Source: Consotaella salsifontis (GTDB lineage: Bacteria > Pseudomonadota > Alphaproteobacteria > Rhizobiales > Rhizobiaceae). From it: a stretch of 64,000 nucleotides of DNA. Below the pieces are notes generated by a model. It ran no database searches and was not told the origin of the DNA. It saw nothing but the letters and a program-made list of their open reading frames with translations. The DNA is taken from contig NZ_FUXL01000005.1 of assembly GCF_900167365.1 (NCBI RefSeq), positions 124,001-188,000 on the forward strand, read 5' to 3'. Within the stretch, counting starts at the first letter, position 1. Each line of letters starts with the position of its first letter. This document shows positions 20,877 to 30,570 of the stretch, in pieces. The translations under genes and the position numbers were made by a program.

Positions 20877-22387
20877 ATGTGACACTGTGGTTGATGCTTG
20901 CCATCATCCTGGTGCTGGTCTGCATCTCCGCGTTCTTCTCCGGAACCGAGACCGCGCTCACCGCCGCCTCCCGCGCCCGGATGATGAGCTACGAGAAGAA
21001 CGGCGACCCTCGGGCAAGCATCGTCAACCGGCTGCTCGAGAAGAAGGATCGCCTGATCGGCGCCATCCTCATCGGCAACAATCTCGTCAACATTCTCGCC
21101 TCGGCGCTTGCCACGACCGCCTTCGTCGGCCTTTTCGGCCAGTCGGGCGTCGCCATCGCCACCCTCGCCATGACCGTCATCGTGGTGATCTTCGGCGAGG
21201 TCCTGCCGAAGTCGATCTCCATCGCCCATCCCGACACCACTGCGCTGCGCGTCTCCCGGATGACCTCGGTGGTGGTCACGACGCTCGGCCCGATCACGGC
21301 CGTGGTGAACTGGATCGTGCGGCTGATTCTGCGCCTTTTCGGCATGAGCCTCGATCAGGGCGCGCCGCTGCTGACAGCCCACGAGGAGCTGCGCGGCACT
21401 CTGGAGGTGCTGCATCGCGAGGGCACACTGGTCAACGCCGACCGCAACCGCCTCGGCGGCCTTCTCGACCTTGCCGAGCTGGAGGTGTCCGACGTCATGG
21501 TGCATCGCACGGCGATGCGCCAGGTCAACGTCGATGATCCGGCGGAGGAGATCGTGCGACAGGTGCTGGAAAGCCCTTATACGCGCATGCCAGTCTGGAA
21601 AACCGACTACGACAACATCGTCGGCGTCGTTCACGCCAAGGACCTTTTGCGCGCCCTGCACGAGGTCGACAACGACCCCGGCCGCATCGACATCATGAAG
21701 ATCGCTGCCAAGCCCTGGTTTGTGCCCGAGACGACGTCGGTTCAGGACCAGCTCAACGCCTTTCTGCGCCGCCATGCCCATTTCGCCATCGTCGTCGACG
21801 AGTATGGCGAGGTCGAGGGCCTCGTCACGCTGGAGGATATCCTGGAGGAGATCGTCGGCAACATCGCAGACGAGCACGACGTGGAAATGCAGGGCGTCAC
21901 CACCGAGGCGGACGGCTCCGTTGTCGTCGATGGCTCCGTGCCTATCCGCGATCTCAACCGCGCCCTCGACTGGAACCTGCCGGACGAGGAGGCCGTGACC
22001 ATCGCCGGCCTCGTCATCCACGAAACCCAGATGATCCCCGAGGAGCGGCAGGCCTTCACCTTCTTCAACAAGCGCTTCACCGTCTTGAAACGTGAGAAGA
22101 ACCGTATCGCCAAGCTGAGGATTCGCCCGGCTCAGGTGGTCGTCCCGCCGCCCAAGAAGGCGGGTGGTCCCGTCTCTGCTCTGCGCAACGAGCCGCCGGT
22201 GGTTGAGTATGACGAGGACGACTACATCGAAGCGTCACAAGATGAGGCGCGGACCACCGAGGCGGAAGCCGAGACGCTGGCCGCTGATAGAGTGGACGCA
22301 ACAGAGCCAACCTCGGCCTCCGAGCCGGACGATAGGGTTGTCGACGAGGAAGCCACACGCGAAGAGACGCGCCGGACGGGAGACTGA
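20873..22387 (+). CDS. CNNM/HlyC-CorC family membrane protein with CBS domains
   Basis: A 504-residue inner-membrane protein of the CNNM/CorC-type family, proposed to mediate Mg2+ or Co2+ efflux. Order: N-terminal DUF21 domain with four membrane segments (about 1-190, including FFSGTETALTAAS and IGNNLVNILAS), two CBS domains (about 210-330), and a C-terminal CorC_HlyC domain (about 345-425). The last 80 residues are acidic and low in complexity. The start overlaps the aroB stop by ATGA. Third gene of the aroK operon; this arrangement is common in the order. Confidence 0.9.
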   Translation: MNVTLWLMLAIILVLVCISAFFSGTETALTAASRARMMSYEKNGDPRASIVNRLLEKKDRLIGAILIGNNLVNILASALATTAFVGLFGQSGVAIATLAMTVIVVIFGEVLPKSISIAHPDTTALRVSRMTSVVVTTLGPITAVVNWIVRLILRLFGMSLDQGAPLLTAHEELRGTLEVLHREGTLVNADRNRLGGLLDLAELEVSDVMVHRTAMRQVNVDDPAEEIVRQVLESPYTRMPVWKTDYDNIVGVVHAKDLLRALHEVDNDPGRIDIMKIAAKPWFVPETTSVQDQLNAFLRRHAHFAIVVDEYGEVEGLVTLEDILEEIVGNIADEHDVEMQGVTTEADGSVVVDGSVPIRDLNRALDWNLPDEEAVTIAGLVIHETQMIPEERQAFTFFNKRFTVLKREKNRIAKLRIRPAQVVVPPPKKAGGPVSALRNEPPVVEYDEDDYIEASQDEARTTEAEAETLAADRVDATEPTSASEPDDRVVDEEATREETRRTGD

Positions 22388-22408
22388 TCGCCGGGCGCCG
22401 CCGCCCCG

Positions 22409-24268
22409 TCAGTTTTCGTCCCGCTCGGCGTGAGCCACCTCGGTGCTGACCGGGCAGCCCAGCGCGCCGCGATAGTCCTCGGGATGAATGTTCGAGTTGA
22501 GGTTCTTCACCAGGGGCACCAGCGCCGATGAGGAATAGCGCCGCTTCAGCTTGGCCGGATCGCTCGCGCCGGCCGACACCAACACCGTATAGGCGCCGGT
22601 AAAGGTGATCAGGGTGATCTGGCGGTTGTTGTCGGATGTGCCGGTCTTGGCCGCGACCTCGCGCACGAACCGGCTTCCGTTGGCCGTACCGCCCGGTCCG
22701 GTCACTTTGGCGAGCATGGCATGAAGCATGTCGAAGCCGTTCGTCAGGCGCGCGTCGGCGGCGGGAAGCCCTTTCGCCGTCTGACGCATCACGACTTTTT
22801 GCGTCAACGCGTCCCTCGCCTCCTCTACCATCATCGGCGCATTGGCGACCCGTCCGCATGTCGCGATCGTCACATAGGCGCCGAGGAGATCCTTGAGGCT
22901 CACAGGCTCGGCGCCGAGCGCCAGGGAGCGCGCCGTCGGCCCCGAAAGGCGCAGCGGAGAGTTCATCCTCGCCAGGATGCCGTTCGGGCAATCCGCGCCG
23001 AATGAACCGACCAATCGCACGAAGGGCGGGTTGCGGCTGCGCATGAGCGCGGTTTCCAGCGCGATGCTGCCGAGATAGTGGCGGTCGAAATTGCGCACCG
23101 GCGGCACGCCGACAGGCGTGTCGAGCATCTTCGTGCCCTCCGTCCAGCCGTGGTCGACGATGGCGCAGAGCGCGGCGAAGGGCTTGACGGTCGAGCCGGG
23201 ATAGATGCGCGCGTTGGGCGGCGCGACGATGGCGCGGATGCCGCCATTGGCGTTGTCGACGACGACGGCGGTCAGCCTGTCGTAGCCGGCGGCCTCGATC
23301 CTCGGATAATAGGTCGCGATGGCCTTCTCCAGATAGAGCTGGATCTCGGACGAATAATAGGTGACGACGTCGAGGGTGCGGGGCTCGGCTCCCAGGCGGG
23401 CGGAGACCTCGAAGGCGGCAAGATTGCGCGCCGAGGAGAACTGGTCGGAAAGACGGCCGCTTTCCTCGAAGGCCGCCGCGGCGAAGCGCCGGGGCAGGCC
23501 GGGGTCCCTCACCGCCTTCTCGCTCAGCACCTTCGGCTCGATTCCCATGGCAAGGAGGAGCCGGCGCGCCCTCGCCATGTTCAGCGGCTCGGTCGGGTTG
23601 CCTCCGGTCGGGTTCTTGATGGTCACGGCAAGGCTCGCGGCCATTTCCGGCGTGAAGGCCACGGGTTGCCAGCGTCCGGCCTTCTTGAACGAGTAGCCGA
23701 AATAGTGGCGGGCGGCCGCCTCGATCCCCTTCGTGCCGTGGCCCATGAACGGCGTGTTGAAATAGAGTTCGAGCAGCGTTTTCTTGTCGAAGTGCCATTC
23801 CAGCCAGAGCGCGATGGCGAGCTCGTCGAACTTGCGCGTCATCGCGTGGCGGCTGCCGACATAGAGCTGCTTGGCGAGCTGCTGGGTGATGGTGGAGCCG
23901 CCCCGCCCGTCGCCGCCGAACTGGCTGATCAGCGCCTTGCCGAGAGCGATCGGATTGAAGCCGGGATGATAGAAAAACCAGGCGTCCTCGCTGGTGAGGA
24001 TCGCCTCCCGCATGACCGGCGGCACATCGCCATAGGCGACGTACATCATCTCTTCCATGGGCGCGTTCCAAGGTTCGGCGCCATGGTCCGGCAGATGGAT
24101 GACAAGCTTGTTGGCGTGCGCCCGCTCCAGCGTCGTCGCCTCGGTGACGCCATAGCGCCCCACCGTCCAGTTGACCCAGGCATAGGCAAGGGCAAGACCC
24201 GACGCCATGAGAAGGACGGCGAACGCGACCAGCGCGGCCCCAAGTCGCCGGGATGCCCTCTCGCGCAT
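22409..24268 (-). CDS. class A penicillin-binding protein
   Basis: A 619-residue bifunctional murein synthase anchored by one N-terminal membrane span (about 8-30). The glycosyltransferase (GT51) domain has EDAWFFYHPG and GGSTITQQLAKQL. The transpeptidase domain has the active-site SxxK in GSTVKPF, SxN as SRN and the KTGT box as AKTGTSDN. All catalytic motifs are intact. The chain is shorter than PBP1a, with little after KTGT, resembling PbpC/Pbp1-like forms. ATG at 24268 was chosen; one 21 bases upstream is possible. Convergent with the CNNM gene, 21 bases apart. Confidence 0.9.
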   Translation of the reverse strand: MRERASRRLGAALVAFAVLLMASGLALAYAWVNWTVGRYGVTEATTLERAHANKLVIHLPDHGAEPWNAPMEEMMYVAYGDVPPVMREAILTSEDAWFFYHPGFNPIALGKALISQFGGDGRGGSTITQQLAKQLYVGSRHAMTRKFDELAIALWLEWHFDKKTLLELYFNTPFMGHGTKGIEAAARHYFGYSFKKAGRWQPVAFTPEMAASLAVTIKNPTGGNPTEPLNMARARRLLLAMGIEPKVLSEKAVRDPGLPRRFAAAAFEESGRLSDQFSSARNLAAFEVSARLGAEPRTLDVVTYYSSEIQLYLEKAIATYYPRIEAAGYDRLTAVVVDNANGGIRAIVAPPNARIYPGSTVKPFAALCAIVDHGWTEGTKMLDTPVGVPPVRNFDRHYLGSIALETALMRSRNPPFVRLVGSFGADCPNGILARMNSPLRLSGPTARSLALGAEPVSLKDLLGAYVTIATCGRVANAPMMVEEARDALTQKVVMRQTAKGLPAADARLTNGFDMLHAMLAKVTGPGGTANGSRFVREVAAKTGTSDNNRQITLITFTGAYTVLVSAGASDPAKLKRRYSSSALVPLVKNLNSNIHPEDYRGALGCPVSTEVAHAERDEN

Positions 24269-24330
24269 ATTCCGATCCCCTCGCCTCAAGCGGCTCTTTA
24301 CCGCTCGTTAACCATAAGTATGGGGAGGAG

Positions 24331-24360
24331 AAAATGGCGCCGCAACGGCGGCAGCGGCGC
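24331..24360 (-). terminator. candidate bolA terminator
   Basis: On the minus strand GCGCCGC (24360-24354) pairs with GCGGCGC (24343-24337), followed by CATTTTC. It lies about 58 bases beyond the bolA stop. The U-tract is short. Confidence 0.45.
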
Positions 24361-24417
24361 GACCGGTGGCATATTTGCCTCATCGGCCTCGCAAAGTGAG
24401 GGCGAGGTCCGAAGCGC

Positions 24418-24717
24418 CTATCGAGTGGCCGCCTCGCCCGGCGCGGACGCCTCGATGGCCAGCGCGTGAACGCCCCCAGCGAGCTCTTCCTTCAACGCGG
24501 CGTTGATCGCGCGGTGGCGCTCCAGCCGGCTCATCCCGGAAAAGGCCGGCGCCACGATGCGCACCCGAAAATGGGTTTCGCCGTCGCCCGTCACCGGAGC
24601 ATGGCCCGGTCCGTTGGGCCGATGGCCGGCGTGATGGTGGCTCTCGTCGAGAACGGCAAGCGCTTCAGGCGAAAACGCCGCCGCGAGCTTGGCTTCCATG
24701 ACGTCTCTGAGCCCCAT
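24418..24717 (-). CDS. BolA family protein
   Basis: A 99-residue BolA-like protein. BolA proteins pair with monothiol glutaredoxins to handle Fe-S clusters and can bind DNA. The helix-turn-helix-like core is seen in FRVRIVAPAFSGMSRLERHRAINAAL (given in part: VAPAFSGMSRLERHR). Several His residues occur in SHHHAGH, possible cluster ligands, and the C-terminal HALAIEASAP completes the fold. It is divergent from the J-domain gene. The N-terminus MGLRDVMEAKL matches the family start. Confidence 0.9.
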   Translation of the reverse strand: MGLRDVMEAKLAAAFSPEALAVLDESHHHAGHRPNGPGHAPVTGDGETHFRVRIVAPAFSGMSRLERHRAINAALKEELAGGVHALAIEASAPGEAATR

Positions 24718-24861
24718 GGCCGATCCCCGTTCCGGTCCTCGTGGAGAAAACGCCGGCGCATCGGACCGAAAAGATCGTCGCGCCGAACCCCAATGGATGT
24801 GGCGCTTTTTTCGCTTCTGTCAATTCTTGTTCGGCCGAGTCGCTCGCACCATAATCGGCGG

Positions 24862-25470
24862 ATGAAGCTCGACTCGAAATATTTCGACCGCATACGCCTT
24901 CGCCCCGATCCGCTGGCGCAGGAAAAGGCGCGCGCCCCCGGTTGCGAGTGGGAAGGATGCGAGGAGTCCGGCATCTATCGGGCGCCACGCGGTCGCGACC
25001 ACGAGGGCGAGTATTACCATTTCTGCGTCGACCACGTTCGGCTCTACAACAAGAGCTACAACTACTTTTCCGGGCTCGGCGACAAGGACATCCAGGCCTA
25101 TCTGAAGGACTCGATGACTGGCCACCGGCCGACCTGGGGCATGGGATCGAATTCGACGCGCCCTCAGGGGGCTGAGGCGAAGGCTAAGGGATTGAACAGC
25201 CATATCCGCGATCCCTACAACCTCTTCGGCGAGGCCGACCTCAAGCGCCGCTTCGAGACGCGCCGCAAGAAGGTTCGCTCGCTCGAGGCAAAAGCCTTCG
25301 AAGCGCTCGATTTGACGCCCGATTCCGATGGCGAGGCGATCCGTATGCGCTATAAGAACCTTGTGAAGCGCTACCATCCCGACGCCAATGGCGGCGATCG
25401 CGGCAGCGAGGACCGCCTCAGAGAGGTCATTCAGGCCTACAAACTTTTGAAGCAGTCCGGTTTCTGCTAG
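24862..25470 (+). CDS. J-domain protein with N-terminal cysteine motif
   Basis: A 202-residue protein with a C-terminal J domain (about 145-200) containing the essential HPD in [10 protein letters not shown], so it should stimulate DnaK. There is no G/F region or central zinc-finger domain, so it is a type III (DnaJ-like) cochaperone. The N-terminal half has CEWEGC and [11 protein letters not shown], a Cys/His set that could bind a metal. This protein type is widespread in Alphaproteobacteria. The ATG at 24862 follows GGCGGATG; earlier in-frame codons have no similarity. It is divergent from bolA. Confidence 0.88.
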   Translation: MKLDSKYFDRIRLRPDPLAQEKARAPGCEWEGCEESGIYRAPRGRDHEGEYYHFCVDHVRLYNKSYNYFSGLGDKDIQAYLKDSMTGHRPTWGMGSNSTRPQGAEAKAKGLNSHIRDPYNLFGEADLKRRFETRRKKVRSLEAKAFEALDLTPDSDGEAIRMRYKNLVKRYHPDANGGDRGSEDRLREVIQAYKLLKQSGFC

Positions 25471-25622
25471 CAGGTGGCGATTGCGCATCAAAACGTCGCG
25501 AAGATCCCCTCGCGCGTATCTTAAACCGTTCGACGCCGGCGCGGCCTTCAGGGTCAATTCGTCAGCCGGTTGATGACGAGAAAGCGGCCCGGTCGATCGT
25601 TCGCCCGGCCGATGGAGGTATG

Positions 25623-26609
25623 ATGAGTGCAGCGGTTCAGGATGTGGCGGGTCTTCCCGACTGCACGGTCTCGGTCCGCGAAAAGTTCGGCTTCGACAGC
25701 GATCTGACGGTTCCCGCCTACCGCGAGACCAGCGAGCACGTGCCCGAGATCGATCCGGACTATCTCTTCGACCGCGAGACGACGCGGGCCATCCTCGCCG
25801 GCTTTGCCAAGAACCGCCGCGTCATGGTCGCGGGCTTCCACGGCACAGGCAAGTCGACCCATATCGAGCAGGTCGCCGCGCGGCTCAACTGGCCGTGCGT
25901 GCGCGTCAACCTCGACAGCCACATCTCGCGCATCGACCTCGTCGGCAAGGACGCCATCACGCTTCGGGACGGGCTCCAGGTCACGGAGTTCCGCGACGGC
26001 ATCCTGCCCTGGGCCTATCAGAACAACGTGGCGCTGGTCTTCGACGAGTATGACGCCGGTCGGCCCGACGTGATGTTCGTGATCCAGCGCGTTCTGGAAT
26101 CCTCCGGCCGGCTGACCCTGCTCGACCAGAGCCGCGTCATCCGCCCCCATCCGGCCTTCCGCCTCTTCGCCACGGCCAACACCATCGGCCTCGGCGACAC
26201 CACCGGGCTCTATCACGGCACCCAGCAGATCAATCAGGCGCAGATGGACCGCTGGTCCATCGTCACCACGCTCAACTATCTTCCCCATGAGAACGAGGTC
26301 GGCATCGTGCTGGCCAAGGCCAAGCACTTCGACACGACCGAGGGCCGGGAAATCGTTTCAAAGATGGTGCGCATCGCCGACATGACGCGCGCCGCCTTCG
26401 TCAACGGCGACCTTTCGACCGTGATGAGCCCGAGAACGGTGATCACCTGGGCCGAGAACGCCGAGATATTCGGCGATGTCGGCTTTGCCTTCCGCGTCAC
26501 CTTCGTCAACAAGTGCGACGATCTGGAGCGGCCGCTGGTGGCCGAGTTCTATCAGCGAGCCTTCGGCAAGGAGCTGCCGGAATCGTCGGCGAACCTGGTT
26601 CTGGACTGA
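25623..26609 (+). CDS. cobS: aerobic cobaltochelatase subunit CobS
   Basis: A 328-residue AAA+ subunit of the aerobic cobaltochelatase, which inserts Co2+ into hydrogenobyrinate a,c-diamide with CobN and CobT. Walker A is GFHGTGKST (71-79) and Walker B is [10 protein letters not shown]. The N-terminus [19 protein letters not shown] (shortened: [13 protein letters not shown]) is characteristic. Two adjacent ATGs occur; the second (25623) is taken because GGAGG is then four bases away. No cobalamin riboswitch is seen upstream. The stop overlaps the next ATG (TGATG). Confidence 0.95.
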   Translation: MSAAVQDVAGLPDCTVSVREKFGFDSDLTVPAYRETSEHVPEIDPDYLFDRETTRAILAGFAKNRRVMVAGFHGTGKSTHIEQVAARLNWPCVRVNLDSHISRIDLVGKDAITLRDGLQVTEFRDGILPWAYQNNVALVFDEYDAGRPDVMFVIQRVLESSGRLTLLDQSRVIRPHPAFRLFATANTIGLGDTTGLYHGTQQINQAQMDRWSIVTTLNYLPHENEVGIVLAKAKHFDTTEGREIVSKMVRIADMTRAAFVNGDLSTVMSPRTVITWAENAEIFGDVGFAFRVTFVNKCDDLERPLVAEFYQRAFGKELPESSANLVLD

Positions 26610-27082
26610 TGCTCCTCGACCGGCGGAGATTCCTCGGCTCGCTCGCCGCCTCCTGCATCTCCAGTGTCGCGCTCGCACAGCAGCAGCGCGTGCTGCGAGT
26701 GAATGGCGAGGTGACGGGCCGAAACTACCTCGGCCTCGAAGCCTTTCTGTTCAACTCGATCGACACCGTTATCGGGTTGAAGCTTCGTTTCCATCAGAAC
26801 GAAGACGCAGGCAAGGGTGATGTCTCCGCCTCTGTCGACGACGGCCTTTTTGTCGCCTATCTCGTCGGCGGCGGCGAATCCGAGGTGACGGCGCGCCAGG
26901 GTTTTGCCGAAGACCGGATCTACTACGCCTTCGACGGCTTCTTCGTGGTGAAGGACGCCGGCATGCATCAGGGCATCACTTCGCTCTTCCTGGAGAAGGC
27001 AGAGGCGGCCTCGGTCCTTCTCTCGGGCCGCAAGGTCAAGGACATCGACATCGATCGCCTCAATCCGGCGATCAGGCATTAG
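26609..27082 (+). CDS. exported protein of unknown function between cobS and cobT
   Basis: A 157-residue precursor I do not recognise. It starts on the last base of the cobS stop (TGATG), so it is coupled to cobS. The N-terminus [20 protein letters not shown] resembles a twin-arginine signal (RR-x-FL) followed by a cleavage site near LAQ. The mature chain is mostly beta-strand in character ([20 protein letters not shown] and later [13 protein letters not shown]), with no cysteine after the signal region and no known motif. cobS and cobT are usually adjacent or nearly so, so this insertion is notable. Its product would be outside the cytoplasm, unlike CobS and CobT. Confidence 0.75.
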   Translation: MLLDRRRFLGSLAASCISSVALAQQQRVLRVNGEVTGRNYLGLEAFLFNSIDTVIGLKLRFHQNEDAGKGDVSASVDDGLFVAYLVGGGESEVTARQGFAEDRIYYAFDGFFVVKDAGMHQGITSLFLEKAEAASVLLSGRKVKDIDIDRLNPAIRH

Positions 27083-27093
27083 GATTAGAACCC

Positions 27094-29007
27094 GTGGCGA
27101 CCCGCATCGGCGATAATTCCGACCCGCAAAAGGCCAAGAGCGCCGACCGTGAGCCTTTTCGGCGCGCGGTCGCCGGGTGCCTGCGGGCCATCGCTGGCGA
27201 CAACGAGATCGAGGTGACGTTCGGCAGCGACCGCCCCGGTATGTCCGGCAACCGCGCCCGCCTGCCCAACCTGCCCAAGCGCACCACCGCCAACGACCTC
27301 GCCGTCACCCGCGGCCTCGCCGACGCCATGGCGCTCAGGAAGGCCCGCCACGACGTGCGCCTTCATGCGCGCTTCTGCCCGGACGGGCGCAGCGCGCGTG
27401 CCGTCTTCGACGCCGTGGAGCAGGCCCGCGTCGAGGCGATCGGCGCGCGCGCCATGGCAGGCGTCGCCGACAACCTCTCCTCCATGCTGGAGGATCGCTA
27501 CTTCCGCTCCAGCTATGCCGACGTCACCGATCGCGCCGAGGCGCCGCTGGAGGACGCCCTCGCCCTGGTGGTGCGCGAGAAGCTCACCGGCCGCCCGGTT
27601 CCCAAGAGCGCGGCGGCGCTCGTCGACCTGTGGCGCGACTTTATCGACGAGAAGGCCGCCGCCAAGTTCGAGCGTCTCCTGGAGACCATCGAGGACCAGC
27701 AGGCCTTCGCCCGCGCGATGCGCGACATGCTGGCCGCCATGGACATGGCCGAGGAGCTCGGCCAGGAGGCGGAGGACGAGGAGAACGAGGACCAGGAGAG
27801 CGGCGACAAGCAGACCGGCGAGAGCCAGGAGCGCGGCGGTTCGGAAACCGACGCCAGCCCCGATGAAGCCGAATCACGAGAATCGGAAAGCGAAAGCGAA
27901 TCCGAGGCCGAAGCCGAAACGGAGAGCGAGCTCAGCGCCGACGAGACGCTGGAGGACGCCGAGCAGGACGCCGAGACGCCGGGTGAAAGCCGCCGGCCGC
28001 CCGGCAAGCTCTCCAACGAACCACAGGAAGCGGCCTATGCCGTTTTCACACAGCAGTACGACGAGGTGATCGGCGCCGAGACGCTGTGCGACGAGGCCGA
28101 GCTGGAGCGGCTGCGCGGCTTCCTCGACAAGCAGCTCGCCTCGCTCCAGGGTGTCGTCGGCCGCCTCGCCAACCGGCTCCAGCGCCGCCTGATGGCGCAG
28201 CAGAACCGCGCCTGGGACTTCGACCTCGAGGAGGGCTATCTCGATCCGGCGCGCCTGTCGCGCCTCGTCATCGATCCGCTTCAGCCGCTGTCCTACAAGC
28301 AGGAGCGGGATACCGATTTCCGCGACACTGTGGTGACACTGCTCATCGACAATTCGGGCTCGATGCGCGGCCGGCCGATCACCGTCGCGGCGACCTGCGC
28401 CGACATTCTGGCGCGGACGCTGGAGCGCTGCGGCGTGCGCGTCGAGGTGCTGGGCTTCACCACCCGCGCCTGGAAAGGCGGCCAGGCGCGCGAGGCGTGG
28501 CTCAAGGCCGGCAAGCCCCAGCGGCCCGGCCGGCTCAACGACATTCGCCACATCATCTACAAGAGCGCCGACGCGCCCTGGCGGCGGTCGCGGCGCAATC
28601 TCGGCCTGATGATGCGCGAGGGGCTTCTCAAGGAGAACATCGACGGCGAGGCCCTCGTCTGGGCCCACAAGCGGCTTCTGGGGCGCCCGGAGCAGCGCAA
28701 GATCCTGATGATGATCTCCGACGGTGCGCCGGTCGACGATTCCACGCTGTCGGTCAATCCCGGCAACTACCTGGAGCGCCATCTGCGCTCGGTGATCGAG
28801 GAGATCGAGACGCGCTCGCCGGTGGAGCTTCTGGCCATCGGCATCGGCCACGACGTCACCCGCTACTATCGCCGCGCCGTCACCATCGTCGACGCCGAGG
28901 AACTTGCCGGCGCCATGACCGAGCAGCTCGCCGCCCTCTTCGAGGACGAGGGCCGAACCGGCCGCGCCTCATCCGCCAAGCCTCGCCGGGCCGCTGGCGG
29001 GCGCTGA
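27094..29007 (+). CDS. cobT: aerobic cobaltochelatase subunit CobT
   Basis: A 637-residue partner of CobS; together they form the ATPase rings that drive CobN. Start is GTG at 27094 with AGGA about ten bases upstream. Order: N-terminal domain (1-215), a very acidic linker (about 220-300) with a Glu/Ser run around 261-280, then a von Willebrand A domain. The metal (MIDAS) site is [11 protein letters not shown], Asp419 to Ser423. The linker is typical of CobT and is long here. It follows the exported unknown by 11 bases and ends in a TGATG overlap with the next gene. Confidence 0.95.
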   Translation: MATRIGDNSDPQKAKSADREPFRRAVAGCLRAIAGDNEIEVTFGSDRPGMSGNRARLPNLPKRTTANDLAVTRGLADAMALRKARHDVRLHARFCPDGRSARAVFDAVEQARVEAIGARAMAGVADNLSSMLEDRYFRSSYADVTDRAEAPLEDALALVVREKLTGRPVPKSAAALVDLWRDFIDEKAAAKFERLLETIEDQQAFARAMRDMLAAMDMAEELGQEAEDEENEDQESGDKQTGESQERGGSETDASPDEAESRESESESESEAEAETESELSADETLEDAEQDAETPGESRRPPGKLSNEPQEAAYAVFTQQYDEVIGAETLCDEAELERLRGFLDKQLASLQGVVGRLANRLQRRLMAQQNRAWDFDLEEGYLDPARLSRLVIDPLQPLSYKQERDTDFRDTVVTLLIDNSGSMRGRPITVAATCADILARTLERCGVRVEVLGFTTRAWKGGQAREAWLKAGKPQRPGRLNDIRHIIYKSADAPWRRSRRNLGLMMREGLLKENIDGEALVWAHKRLLGRPEQRKILMMISDGAPVDDSTLSVNPGNYLERHLRSVIEEIETRSPVELLAIGIGHDVTRYYRRAVTIVDAEELAGAMTEQLAALFEDEGRTGRASSAKPRRAAGGR

Positions 29008-30044
29008 TGCGGGCAAGGCGGGCCGCCATCGTTCTGGCGGGCGTACTGCTCGCGACCGCCCTGCCGGCGGGTTCGGCGGGAAGCGCGCCGGAATTCGGCG
29101 CAATCGAAGTCTCCGCCCGGCCCATCCGCCAGTTCGATTCCGGCTCGCAGAAGACGCGCTTCGGCAAACTCACCTTCGTCGGCGGTCTGGAGCTGCGGTC
29201 CTCCAACAGCCGGTTCGGCAGCCTTTCGGCCTTCCGCTTCACCGACAGCAAGGGACGCTTTCTCGCGGTCTCGGACACAGGACTGTGGATCGAGGGGCGG
29301 CTCCTGCGCGACGAGGACGGGCGCCCCGCGGAAATCCGTGAGGCCAGAATCGAGCCCATTCTCGATGCCGACGGGCAACCGGCGACGGCAAAACGCGCCG
29401 TCGATGCCGAATCGCTCGCCATTTTCGAGGGCCAGGCGGTGGTCGGTTTCGAGGGGGTAACCCGCATCGCAACCTATTCGCCCGCCGCCGATCCGGCGCG
29501 CGGTCGAGCGCACCTCTGGCCCTTGCCGATCCCGCGCAAGGAGCTTCGCGCCAATCAAGGCTTGGAGGCGATCGCCACGCCGCCGGCCTCGAGCCCCCTC
29601 GCCGGCAAGCTCGTGACGGTGAGCGAGCATTCACTGGATGCGTCCGGCAATCTCCTCGCCGCGATCTTCGACAGCCAGACCTCTGCGCTCTTCTCCGTAC
29701 GGCGCGACGAGAACTGGGACGTCTCGGACGGCGCCTTTCTGCCCGAGGGCGATCTTCTGCTCCTGGAGCGCCGCTACACCGGCATCCTGCACGGCATCGA
29801 CATGCGCATACGCCGCGTTGCCGGGCAGGCGATCCGCCCCGGCGCGCTGGTCGATGGGCCGGTGATCATGGAAGCGGATCTCTCGCAGGAGATCGACAAC
29901 ATGGAGGGGCTGGAGGTCTCGCTCGATCCGGACGGCACGCCGCGCCTGACCCTCGTTTCCGACGACAACGGAAACTTCTTCCAGCGCACCCTGCTGCTGG
30001 AATTCCGCCTGGAGGAGACGGCAGGACGGCAGACGAGGCGCTGA
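29007..30044 (+). CDS. exported phytase-like esterase domain protein
   Basis: A 345-residue precursor with a signal peptide (about 1-25, ending near PAGSAGS) and an esterase-like activity of phytase domain, a beta-propeller-like family. Landmarks: FRFTDSKGRFLAVSDTG (shortened), DAESLAIFEGQAVVGFE and DNMEGLEVSLDPDG. The aspartates in SDTG and SDDNGN could bind metal. The start overlaps the cobT stop (TGATG), so expression is tied to cobalamin genes. The family is often found downstream of cobT or alone in rhizobia; whether it serves cobalt or phosphate metabolism is unknown. Confidence 0.82.
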   Translation: MRARRAAIVLAGVLLATALPAGSAGSAPEFGAIEVSARPIRQFDSGSQKTRFGKLTFVGGLELRSSNSRFGSLSAFRFTDSKGRFLAVSDTGLWIEGRLLRDEDGRPAEIREARIEPILDADGQPATAKRAVDAESLAIFEGQAVVGFEGVTRIATYSPAADPARGRAHLWPLPIPRKELRANQGLEAIATPPASSPLAGKLVTVSEHSLDASGNLLAAIFDSQTSALFSVRRDENWDVSDGAFLPEGDLLLLERRYTGILHGIDMRIRRVAGQAIRPGALVDGPVIMEADLSQEIDNMEGLEVSLDPDGTPRLTLVSDDNGNFFQRTLLLEFRLEETAGRQTRR

Positions 30045-30057
30045 TCCGGCGGGGACC

Positions 30058-30086
30058 GGCGGCGAGGGTCACGCGCCCTCGCCGCC
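30058..30086. terminator. hairpin between convergent genes
   Basis: A perfect 11-bp inverted repeat, GGCGGCGAGGG (30058-30068) and CCCTCGCCGCC (30076-30086), with a seven-base loop. It sits between the convergent phytase-like and DUF305 genes and could end both transcripts. No T-run on either side. Confidence 0.5.
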
Positions 30087-30126
30087 CAACTCGGACGCCG
30101 AGCGGGTTCCGCCGGACGCTCGCTGG

Positions 30127-30561
30127 CTACTTCTTCAGCGACTCCACACGCTTCGTCATGTCCTCGATCTCCTTCCGTTGAACCTTGATAATCGTCTCGG
30201 CCATGGCACGCGATGCCTCGTCCTTGCCTGAACGCAGTTCTTCCTCGGCCATTGCGATCGCACCCATATGATGGGCGATCATTCCACAATTGAAGGAAAG
30301 ATCCGGGTCCTCGATGGTCGCCGCCCGCATCATCAGCTGCTCCCAGCCCGACATGCTGGCCATGGCGCCCATGTCGCCCTCACCGCCATGCCCCATGGCA
30401 TGCCCCTGCGAGGGCATGGAAGAGCCGGCATCGAGGGGACGCACCGCAGCCTCGCAAGCCTGCGGCAGCTTCTCCGCCTGCTCGGCGAGTGAACTCGTCT
30501 CAGCAAACGCTTGCCCCGAGGCCAGCGTCAGCACGAACGATGCGATCAGAAATTTCATCAT
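30127..30561 (-). CDS. exported DUF305 family protein
   Basis: A 144-residue precursor with a signal peptide (1-20, ending QAFA). The mature part has a Met/His-rich segment (SQGHAMGHGGEGDMGAMASM) and a DUF305 core with MIAHHMGAIAMAEEEL, the four-helix family often linked to copper or silver handling. The His-Met composition suggests metal binding in the periplasm. A strong hairpin lies in its leader, ten bases before the start (30571-30609). Two adjacent ATGs (30561 and 30558) are possible starts. Confidence 0.85.
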   Translation of the reverse strand: MMKFLIASFVLTLASGQAFAETSSLAEQAEKLPQACEAAVRPLDAGSSMPSQGHAMGHGGEGDMGAMASMSGWEQLMMRAATIEDPDLSFNCGMIAHHMGAIAMAEEELRSGKDEASRAMAETIIKVQRKEIEDMTKRVESLKK

Positions 30562-30570
30562 GAAGGAACT

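Noticed and set aside
22077-24383. 768-codon minus-strand open frame
   Set aside because: It is an out-of-frame reading of the same-strand class A PBP; no motif in that frame.
25471-25619. Possible cobalamin riboswitch before cobS
   Set aside because: The gap is only about 150 bp and shows no B12-box-like sequence.
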